Shown one piece after another: positions 12,216-22,103 of a DNA stretch of 64,000 nucleotides. The DNA lies in contig NC_091672.1 of NCBI RefSeq assembly GCF_042453785.1, positions 5,432,001 through 5,496,000 of the forward strand. The letters run 5' to 3'. A model generated the notes under the pieces. That model saw nothing but the letters and a program-made list of their open reading frames with translations. It searched no databases and was not told the origin of the DNA. A program made the translations under genes and the position numbers. Each line of letters begins with the position of its first letter. Position 1 is the first letter of the stretch. Origin of the DNA: Malus domestica. Lineage: Eukaryota; Streptophyta; Magnoliopsida; Rosales; Rosaceae.

Positions 12216-14715
12216 TTAAAATATTACTGCGATTCCTTTTCCTTTATTCGTTCGAGTTGTTTGAGGAGCTTCAATTTCAGAAACACTTGGTGAGAGGGTT
12301 GAACTTGTAGATATAGTATTTGCTTTTCTTATTTTATATTCTACAACAAAGAACAAAAGAAGCACATAATTGTAAATGAATAGAAGACAACAATTAATGT
12401 ATACCAAACTATACAAAACAAAATAATTACCTTCTTCACACTCTTGATAAAATTCAAGCTCTACCGGACTTGCTTCATACTCAATGTCGCTAATTTGTTC
12501 ACTTCTTAATTAGTTTTGGAGGCATATCAATAACTCCACTGTTTGAGGAAGGAGAGATGATCTAAAGGGATCAATTACTCTCTTTGCTGCACTAAATGCA
12601 CTCTCACTAGCAACTGTTGACACTTGAATTGGCAACACATCTTTCGCTATCAAAGCAAGTGTGGGATATGTGCTCCTCCCTTTCAACTTCCACCATTTCA
12701 AAACGTCAAATGGTTGACCATGTGGTACTTTCTCTAGAGTGTCAAGGAGATACCTATCAACCTCATGTGCAAGCGTAATATGCTCAGTGTCTTCTAGTTC
12801 CTTCTCTCAATCATCCATCATTTGACTTAATATCATTGGATTTTCTGTTGGTACACTAGAAGATGATTGTTTTACCCTTGAACAAGTAGTGTCAACAACT
12901 AAATCTTCTTTACCCTTTTGTTGTGTTTGTGAACTAAAAGCTTGTTGAGCATATTCATCACACATCGCCTTCCACAATGTCTTCACTTTATTACTTTTCT
13001 GTTGAATCTCTTCTTAAGGAAGTTGTAATTACTTTCTACACAAATGCATGCAGTGCCTTAATTTGAACCTTGGGTCTAAGACAAGGGCAACAACAAATAT
13101 TTGATTAAGGGACTCCATTGAACCAAAATACTTTCGGTATTTGGCTCACATGCTCATTGCCATATCACATAGCACCAATTGCACAGTTCTTCTAGTTTGC
13201 ATATATTCAGGCAAAAAAAGCTTTTCAATCTCATTCTCCACAGCAATGACATCATGAACATTTTTATTAGATGTGGGATACTTGCATTAACTTTCAAAGT
13301 TGCAAGATAGAAACCTTCAAAAACTCCACAGACGCTTCTGCACCATCGCAATCTTCCTCCTTAGGTGGTCCAACCTTCCCTTTACTCGCCACTTCTCCTC
13401 CTTCATCATTAAGCACCTTTTCCCTAAAATAGGTCGAGTATACATTGGCTTCATCATCTTCGGACATCCTTTCAAATGCCTTTTTAAACTTCGAGCAAGA
13501 TTCTAGCATCATGTATGTGCTATTCCACCTAGTAAGCACATCCATAACAACTAGACCCCTACTATCAAACTTCTCATTCTCCACACATTTCTTGAAATAA
13601 CCAAACCTTCAAGGACTTGATTTCACAAATCGCACGACATTTCTAAGAGTATCCACACTTGTATATAATCTTTTCAACCCATATTTTACTACCAAGTTGA
13701 TAATATGAGCTAAGCACCTCACATGCATAAACTTGTCATTCATAATAATTTTACTATTAGGCTATTTCTGCATTTTAAAAACAACATAGTCAGTTGCCAT
13801 TTTATTAGCCGATGCATTGTCAACTGAGATACACATCACCTTTTTTATCTCCCATTCAACCAAACATTCCTCAATCAGCTTCCCTACTTCTTTGCCTTCA
13901 TGACTTGAAATCAAACAGAAGTTTAGAATTCTTTTGTGCATATTTCATTCATCATTTACAAAATGAGCGGTTAGCACCATGTAGTTCAAATTTTGCACAC
14001 TTGTCCATCTCTATGCTTGTGTATCTCCTTTTTTAACTGATCTTTCATGGTATCATACATATTGAATAACTCCCTCACAATAGTTCTCCAAGATGGAACA
14101 TGCAATCTAGGCTAGACTTTGCATATCATTTGTCTAAACCCCTCACCCTCCACAACACTAAAAGATACCTCGTCGATCACAATATACTCAACAATACATT
14201 CCGCACTTTCTTCTTGGCTCCACCCTTTAGCAACAAGCATGTTTTTAACATCCCCAGAAGGTCCAGAATTGTCTAGAACCTTTTGCAACTCATCAGTTGG
14301 TTTATACATCTTGCAATGTTTATTGATATGTTTAATGTAAGTACTAGTTCCTCCTCCACTAGTATTACATGCAAAAAGGGTGCTACAATGGTTACACTTA
14401 GCCTTCAATGCTTGTACCTCCACCATCTCTTTCTTTCCATCATTTTCTACTTCTTTTAGTTCCAAGACAGTACACTTAGTGACATAATCCCAAACCCAAG
14501 ATCTCTAAGAACAAGATTTCTCTAGTGAAGCTAATATAGTTGGTTGTTTTGTCTTTGGAATAGTTGGTGCTTTTCTTTTTCTGGAGGAGGAGGGTTTTGG
14601 GGGAGGCATTGATGATTTTGACTGTGTGGGTTGTGTTGGTTGTGGAAGACATGATGATGTAGCCATAGGTGATGCTACATTAGTACTAGGGGTACTTTGA
14701 CTTTAAGACATTATG
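12216..14715 (-). pseudogene. hAT transposase, RICESLEEPER/Tag2-like, with stops and frameshifts
   Basis: Family role: DNA cut-and-paste transposase. Reading minus from about 14711, the frame starts MS, then a stop, then a basic Ser/Pro-rich segment (SSRKRKAPTIPKTKQPT). A BED zinc finger follows (RSWVWDYVTK, later CNHCSTLFAC and HINKHC; 14290-14510). The central catalytic region keeps MDVLTRWNSTYMMLE near 13520. The C-terminal dimerisation domain is at 12510-12701: YPTLALIAKDVLPIQVST, SESAFSAAKRV, then FRSSLLPQTVELLICLQ. A last exon fragment lies at 12216-12340. Nonsense codons (for example near 14515) and frame changes show it is inactive. Confidence 0.8.
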
Positions 14716-15168
14716 TAGAAATCTGTAAAAAAATAAATAATGGAAGTATATTCATTAATCAAATAAAGAGAGAAAAATGCACACCAATTTCATGAAATTA
14801 CCACAAAATAGTAATCATCCAAGAAGGAAACAAAGTAGAAATCTTGAGTGGTCATTTGTTATATCCAACAATCTAAAACCACATTGCTTGCAACAATTCT
14901 GACCTTTTAACTAAACAAAAACACCTCTTTGAGAGCTTAAAGGGACAGTACAAAATTCACAGTAAGGAAGGCAAAAATATGTAAGCCATTTAGTCCTAAT
15001 TGTAGGGTAAATCCTCACTGAGAAAGAAAGAAATGAGAAACAAGCGGAAATGGAAGAATATAAGCCATTTAAATCATGCTGCTAAACAGGTCCATCAAAT
15101 ACAAATAGAGATAGAACAAGTATAGTATTACACATACTGCAAAGGATGGAGAATCACAAAAAAGGAAC

Positions 15169-15240
15169 CTCACCAGTACCCTTCTTGGCTTGCGAAGTGG
15201 CGACAACGTCTAAGCACTTCTCAATATCAGGGATCTTTGC
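15169..15240 (-). pseudogene. Single captured exon of prefoldin subunit 3
   Basis: Exactly 24 codons between an AG acceptor (15241-15242) and a GT donor (15167-15168) on the minus strand encode KIPDIEKCLDVVATSQAKKG, preceded by A and followed by TGE. This matches, from recall, an internal exon of plant prefoldin subunit 3 (VBP1 type), a chaperone that delivers tubulin/actin to CCT. No other prefoldin exon was found within the hAT limits. The exon lies about 450 bp upstream of the hAT transposase on the same strand, so it looks like a gene fragment carried by the transposon. It could instead be a remnant of a host gene into which transposons inserted. Confidence 0.7.
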
Positions 15241-15291
15241 CTAATAATCAAAATGATTAAAGTGAGTTGAAAGATAAACGAAACAACCAAG

Positions 15292-15644
15292 TGTTGGAAT
15301 ATAAGTGTGTGTGCTTTGTTTTCTTAATGTGTCTAAGTTTAAATGTGAACCATTGGATTATAGACCAATTGGACAGCTGAGATGTAATCTTAGTTTTTAG
15401 TAGTGTCTATTGCCACTTGTATCTATCTTATAGGATAGATTACATGAAGGGTTGAGATTGAATTGTGAACTCTCTTCTCTACGGATATATCTTTGCACAT
15501 GTCTTGTGTGCAATGTATGAATGAGAAAACCTTTGTTATTTCTGGTGTGAACATTCTTACTGCATTCATCTGTGTTGGAAGAAATCATTCATCTTCTTCT
15601 TGATTCACTTTCAGTAAAACAGGGTTATATTCCTAATTCTAACA
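15292..15644 (+). repeat. 5' LTR of young copia
   Basis: TG...CA-bounded 353-bp LTR directly followed by the tRNA-Met primer site. Confidence 0.95.
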
Positions 15645-17872
15645 TGGTATCAGAGCAACTCACTGTGGCATACTCACCACAGCAGAATGGAGTAGCTGAA
15701 AGGAAGAACAGAACTATTGTGGAGATGGCTAGATGTATGATGTTTGAAAAGAATATACCACTGGAGTTTTGGGCTGAGGCAGTCAACACTGTAGTGTATG
15801 TTCTAAATAGGTGTCCAACTAAGGCATTAGACAAGAAAACTCCATTTGAGGCTTATAGTGGAAGAAAGCCAGGAATCAAACATCTAAAAGTGTTTGGTTC
15901 TCTGTGCTATGCACATATTCCAGAGCATCAGAGACAAAAGCTTGATTTGACTAGTACAAAATGTGTGTTTCTGGGATATGGTAGTTGTGAGAAAGGCTAC
16001 AAGCTTTACAATATTGACTCTGGAAAAGTCATTATTTCCAGAGATGTGGTGTTCAATGAGGAAGCTTGTTAGGACTGGAATGCACAAAAGGAATGCAGTT
16101 TTACAATACCAGTTACTGACTCTCTCACTGAGAAAGGAAATGAGACTGAAGAAACAAGGTTGAGTCAAGCTGAGATCTCTGAAAATGATGTTGAAATACC
16201 AGAAGAGAGTGAAGAAATACATGTTAGATCTGATTCAGGTCCACAGGATGTTGATCACACACCTCTGAAATATAAAAGTATTGCAGAAGTGTATGAAAGA
16301 TGTAATCTGTGTATACTTGAACCTGAAACATTTGAAGAAGCTGTCAAGGATGAAGCATGGCAGAAAGAAATGGAAAGTGAAATTGCAATGATAGAAAAGA
16401 ATAATACCTGGGAGTTAGTTGATAGACCATCTGATAAACCAGTAATTGGTGTCAAATGGGTTTATAAACTTAAGCTGAATCTTGATGGCTCAGTTCAGAA
16501 AAACAAAGCAAGACTTGTTGCAAAGGGTTACTCTCAAAAGCCTGGTATAGATTTCAATGAGACCTTTGCACCGGTTGCTAGGCTTGATACAATAAGGACT
16601 TTGGTTGCTTTGGCTGCACAGAAAGGGTGGAAACTTTATCAGTTAGATGTGAAGTCAGCATTTTTAAATGGAGTATTGCAGGAAGAGGTTTATGTTGATC
16701 AACCCCTTGGGTTTGTGATTAAAAACAAGGAAGATGGGGTGTACAGACTCAAGAAGGCACTTTATGGTCTTAAACAAGCTCCAAGAACTTGGTATGAAGA
16801 AATTAATTCATATTTCACTAAGGCAGGTTTTCAAAGGAGTCCTAGTGAAGCAACCTTATATGTGAAGATTACTAAAGGTGGAATACTTATTGTTTCACTA
16901 TATGTGGATGATATAATCTACACAGGGAATTCTAAAGAATTGTTGATGGAGTTCAAAACTGCAATGATGAGACAATATGAAATGACTGATCTTGGATTGT
17001 TGCATCATTTCTTAGGTCTTGGTGTGATACAAACTGATAATTGCATTTTCTTGCATCAGAAGAAATATGCAAAGACACTATTAGACAAGTTTGGTTTCAA
17101 AGATTGTAAATCAGTTGCTACTCCTCTGGCTGTGAATGATAAACTGTCTAAAATGGATGGTAGTGAACAAGCTAATGAGAGTCTATACAGGCAGATAGTT
17201 GGAAGCCTATTATACTTGACTGCAACAAGGCCAGATATCATGTTTGCAGCAAGTTTGTTAGCAAGATTCATGCATGGTCCTACTCGAAAACATATGGGAA
17301 CAGCTAAGAGAGTGCTGAGATACATTCAAGGCACACTTGATTATGGTATTGCATATGAGAAGGGAAATGAAGCAATGCTTATTGGCTACTGTAACAGTGA
17401 TTGGTCAGGTAGTGAGGATGACATGAAAAGTACATCTGGGTATGCACTTAATCTTGGTTCAGGAGTGTTTTCGTGGGCATCAGTTAAGCAGAGTAGTGTT
17501 GCATTATCTACTGCAGAAGCTGAATATGTTAGTGCAGCAGAGGCCACAGCACAAGCAATTTGGTTGCGATTTGTTCTCTCGAATTTTGGTGAAGAACAGG
17601 TTGAGCCAACTACAATCTTATGTGACAATACATCCGCTATTGCCATAACCAAAAATCTTGTGCATCATCATAAGACAAGACATATAAACAGGAGGTTTCA
17701 TTTCATTCGTGATGCACTACAAGATGGAGAAATTGACTTATTGTACTGCAAGACAGAGGAGCAGGTTGCAGACATTTTCACTAAGGCTTTGGCCAGAGAT
17801 CGATTTGAATTTTTGAGACAGAAGCTTGGAGTAATTTCAGCACAACACTTAGAAGGGAGTGTTGGAATATAA
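15644..17872 (+). pseudogene. Copia pol remnant: integrase C-terminus, reverse transcriptase, RNase H
   Basis: A single frame starts at an ATG at the LTR/primer-site junction (MVSEQ) and runs into the end of integrase (SPQQNGVAERKNRTIVEMAR). After a lone TAG at 16070, at a position where relatives have Trp, it continues through reverse transcriptase ([32 protein letters not shown], catalytic YVDD) and RNase H ([16 protein letters not shown]) to the stop at 17872. The integrase zinc finger and first catalytic residues, protease and gag are deleted. The element cannot move on its own, but its cis signals look intact. Confidence 0.9.
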
Positions 17873-18212
17873 GTGTGTGTGCTGTGTTTTCTTAATGTGT
17901 CTAAGTTTAAATGTGAACCATTGGATTATAGACCAATTGGACAGCTGAGATGTAATCTTAGTTTTTAGTAGTGTCTATTGCCACTTGTATCTATCTTATA
18001 GGATAGATTACATGAAGGGTTGAGATTGAATTGTGAACTCTCTTCTCTACGGATATATCTTTGCACATGTCTTGTGTGCAATGTATGAATGAGAAAACCT
18101 TTGTTATTTCTGGTGTGAACATTCTTACTGCATTCATCTGTGTTGGAAGAAATCATTCATCTTCTTCTTGATTCACTTTCAGTAAAACAGGGTTATATTC
18201 CTAATTCTAACA
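17860..18212 (+). repeat. 3' LTR of young copia
   Basis: 353-bp LTR almost identical to the 5' LTR, preceded by a purine tract and followed by target duplication CCAAG. Confidence 0.95.
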
Positions 18213-18294
18213 CCAAGATCAGTTCAAATCAATACATACACAAAACCAGCTAAAGGAGACAACAAGAATCATGTCACCATGGATATATAAATGT

Positions 18295-18352
18295 TTTGTG
18301 TGTGTGTGTGTGTGTGTGTGAGAGTGTGTGTGTGTCTATATATATATATATA
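18295..18352. repeat. (GT)n and (TA)n microsatellite
   Basis: About 14 GT units, an interruption, more GT, then about 9 TA units. Confidence 0.9.
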
Positions 18353-19284
18353 TGCACAAACTGCTTATGCAAAAATGTCCCACAATTGAACATAGCAGCA
18401 CAGATTGAAGACAAAAAAAACAACAGCACAGCAGCTGCATAGATATCATAATATCCTCGATATTTATCCATCTAGCAAGAATTAATATTAGATACGATGA
18501 CATTTTTTTGACACTCCATTCAAAATTTCCATCCAACTTACACCGATATCAATATTTTCTTGATTTCATCAACATTTGCATACTTCTACATAGTAAATAT
18601 TTGCATCAATATCCATTATTTAAAATAAAAAATAACCATATATAAAAACGTACTTATAAGCAGAATATGGCATTACATTTCCATTTTTTGTCCAATGATA
18701 AAAAACCAATGTGATCAAAGATTCTCAAGCCATAGCCAAACTCTATTGAAGCTGTGATTCATAAATCATGTCTTAACACTTCCATTTACTTATGTAAAAC
18801 TTGGTTTAGTATAGTATTGTATCAAATCATGTCTTAACACTTCCATTTTCAACTTCATGAAACATTTAGTAAACGGTTTGATATACTCAAACCAATTTAT
18901 GACCAGATACTAATGAAGTGGGATGTGCCATCGAAAATTGCAAATACCATATATAATTTTTGTCAGACATAGAGGCTACCTCTATAAATCCAGCAATACT
19001 GCAATAGTCGTTTTATTAGATATTAGAGCTCAGTTTATAGGTGCTATAACAGATCCCTAATCATCATGGAACGTCAAAATTTAGAAACAACCTATAAACT
19101 AGCCATTACATACTGACATAATTTTCGGCGCAAAGAGAATAAGCTGCGAACTTAAGGAGACCTTTACAGTTCATATTCACATCCATAAAATTCCATTGGA
19201 AGCAGCCCACTTGTCCTATCTGCTGTACAAATTTTTAACCATGGTTGTGGTCCAGTAAACAATGTAAGAGAGGCTCGCCACACC

Positions 19285-19400
19285 ACTAGCAACCCGTAGC
19301 TTAGTGGTACCTCTTCCTATTTCTAACAGGAAGTTCTTGAGTTCCAATCCTAATATAGTACATGGTTCAATCTCCAAAGGCAGGACAAGGTTTTAAGTGA
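19285..19400 (+). mobile_element. Possible tRNA-derived SINE
   Basis: CGTAGCTTAGTGGTA resembles a pol III A box and GAGTTCCAATCC a weak B box about 35 bases later, as in tRNA-derived SINE heads. No target duplication or tail was found. Confidence 0.35.
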
Positions 19401-20449
19401 GGAGGAAGACAGCAGGACTGAAAATGATCACAGGGAAGGGGGAGAAAGATACTAACTATTGGAATTTGGAAGAGGGGTAACCGATCTCGTAATGCTGATC
19501 CATAAGAAAATCTAAAAGCTTAATGCAGACTAAAGCAATTCCATTCGCAAATACCAACATCAACACATATAAGATATTGTTACTCTGTGAAGAATGTGAC
19601 ATAAAGGGTAAGCCAGATGATACGTAGCAGCCAACAAAAGCCATCAATGCTTATATTGAGCAATCCTTTAGTTGTTTCAAGCAACACAATGAAATCACCT
19701 CTGTAGTGGAAGTGCTCAAGCGGAGTCTACTATGGTGGAAGGGCTCAAGCAGAGTCCACTGTGGTGGAAGTTCTCGATATTTATCCATCCAGCAATACTG
19801 CAATAAAATGCAATTCAAATTTTAAGGAAACCCTAAATGGTGGCAACTGATCAATCATCAATCTACAAATTCTAATTTAAAAACCCTAAAATCCCTACAC
19901 CAGAAATTCACATTAATAACAAAACCCTAATTCAAAATTACCTAAATTTTAGAGGGATGATGGCTGGTAGCAGTGTCCTTGACGGCGGTGGTGTTGTCGA
20001 AGAGGAGATAATCGAGCCGTCATGGTTCTGGGACCTGGGTTCTCTAGGATGTCGTCGAGGAGGATGGTTGGATGGGTGGTGCCATTGTGTTGGTCGCGGC
20101 GGTGATGGGCTGGGTTCTCTAGGATGTCGTCGGAGTCGAGGGAGTGACGGATGGTGGAGAGGTGGGAGTGAGACTAAATCTGGAAACCTGGACTCGGGAT
20201 GACTATGGTAGAAACTAACGGTTGAGATTGGATGATAGGTTATCATTCAATCTCGACCGTTCATTATAATTAGAAACGGGTTGGTCCGAAACCCCTTTTT
20301 CTAAGTGTATGAACTCGGCCCGCCCCGTAAATGACACGGGCCCACCCCGCCCCGTTTATTCTCTAAAACATTTGGAACTAGCTCATCCCTGCCCCGAACC
20401 TAGACAACCCGCCCCGACTCACAGTTCCTCTACCCGTTTGTCCACCCCT

Positions 20450-21232
20450 ACTCGCAGCCGTATCCCTCCCCCATTCTATTTCTCACTTTTTTCTTCAAGA
20501 GAAAGGAACTCCACTCTGCTTCCTTAGAGAAGTAAACAGCGTTCTTCAACCAATTCTCGAATCCAAACCCGCTTCTCTCACTTTCTCACTGGTGTCTCGT
20601 TAATTTCAAATGAGCGACGCCGACAACGTTTACTTCCTTGCCCAAACTGCATAAGGCAGCAAGGTAACCCCCTTCCCAACCTGTGATCGATGCTTTAATT
20701 TGCTTTAGGATTCTCTTACAGTCCTTTCTTTCACAACGGATCACAAAAGCAATAGTTGCTGCAAAAAGTTTTAGAAAGCACTTTCTGAAGACGCATCTAA
20801 AAGCACTACAAACACAATAACAGCAGTGGCTTACATTATCAAAAGCAACAAAGGTAAGCATGTGCACGTTTGGAAACAATCAAGCAAGAGCGCAGTAGAT
20901 AATGGTAGGTCGTGTACCTATAAAGAGACTCAACAAATTCACCGCAAAGAGCAACACAATCAAAATGGAATTCAAGTCAACCAAAATATTAAGCCATATA
21001 ACGATTCCAAATCCAAACTAAATAAATAGTAACATTCACCATGTTCAACTATAAACCAGACATAAGAACAAATTTCATCCCGAATTTTCAAGTCTGTGAT
21101 GCTCGATCTATCAATCCATCAGCTAATAACACCAAGAACCATAAACTGAAAAAAACTAGAGCATGCATTCGCAGGGCAAATGGCATTCACCAACACAGGT
21201 AATAAAAGTCCTACATACAGAATGTTGGAAAA
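20450..21232. other. Leader-like CT-rich stretch, then AT-rich DNA; no gene assigned
   Basis: 20450-20600 is CT-rich, resembles a plant 5' leader and reaches an ATG at 20610 followed by only a short frame. Nothing recognisable is encoded. It may be the remains of a gene disrupted by the hAT, but there is no protein-level support. Confidence 0.3.
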
Positions 21233-22103
21233 TTATAGATTTAGGATTTGGGCTCAACCGTTAGAATTAGGTTTTGTTAGAGATTAGGGTTAGTTTATTA
21301 TAAATAGAGTGCTTTGTTATTCATTAGAGAATAAGTTAGTCGCGATGTAGCCTCTTGTGATTTTGTAGCCGTTTCGGCATTCTTGTTTGTTTAATAATAT
21401 TCTTATTATTTTATAGTATTAGTTATCGCTTACTCTGATATTCAACTTGGTATCAGAGCAGGTTTGATTCTTTCAGACGTAATATGCTTCTGTTTGTTCG
21501 TATCAGTTTGCCTATGTTTTTGTCCGGTTTCGTTTTCTGGTTTGAATTACCCTTTCGTTGTTGTTACAAAAAAAAATATATATATTTGTTAAAGTCAGAA
21601 GCTGAAGTTGTGCTGAGCCACCAGCCACTGCCTCTGCTGTCGTCCACCGCTGCGTTTGTTTCTGTTCCCTCCACAACGACAAATCCACCACCATCTCACA
21701 CCTGTCTTGAACGTCATGACAAACCCAGTTCCATCCCGTCTGGCACCACCATCTGAAAACGCCATTGTCAAGCCGCTTGCATCCATCCCGCATACCTGAA
21801 ACCCCAGCACTGAAGGAACCTGCAACCCAGATCCCAGCCCGCGCTACTGTTGTCTGACCTATCACGTCATGTTACCAAAATTCGCCCATTGATGTACCAG
21901 ACCACCAGAGTGAAGAAGTGTAAGAGTGTTTGAGTGTTTCCTCTTGTACTAAGTTTGTGAGTGAATAAAAATTTTGTGTAATACATTGAGTGTTCTTTCT
22001 TTCTCTTGTCTATCAATTCCACTGCGTTACATTCTTTTTTGTGAGATAAATATCTCCAAAGTAGTGAAGTCTTTTTAAGCCCTAACAAAGTGGTACCAAA
22101 GCT

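Larger units (their letters stand above)
15292..18212 (+). mobile_element. Young copia retrotransposon with large internal deletion
   Basis: Two 353-bp LTRs (15292-15644 and 17860-18212) begin TGTTGGAATA and end CTAATTCTAACA. By eye they differ at one base (T versus G near 15313/17881). The target duplication CCAAG is perfect (15287-15291 and 18213-18217). A tRNA-Met primer site TGGTATCAGAGC (15645-15656) and a polypurine tract AGAAGGGAG before the 3' LTR are intact. The internal region is only about 2.2 kb: gag, protease and most of integrase are missing. The near-identical LTRs indicate a recent insertion. Confidence 0.95.
11563..20449 (-). mobile_element. Composite hAT transposon with nested insertions
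   Basis: The left end TAGGGCTGAGCACGGGCCC and the right end, read inward as TAGGGGTGGACAAACGGG, are hAT-like terminal repeats, each followed by GC-rich subterminal DNA. Flanking 8-mers are CTTTCAGC and CTCGCAGC, agreeing at 6 of 8 positions, as expected for an old 8-bp target duplication. Between them lie a minus-strand hAT transposase, a prefoldin exon, a copia element and a microsatellite. The pairing of the two ends is inference. Confidence 0.5.

Noticed and set aside
19285..19360. Functional tRNA gene
   Set aside because: A- and B-box-like phrases occur but no full cloverleaf was found; more likely an old SINE head.
19938..20246. Pro/Arg-rich protein (minus) or Gly/Trp-rich protein (plus)
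   Set aside because: Low-complexity overlapping frames within the hAT subterminal region; no domain or splice support.
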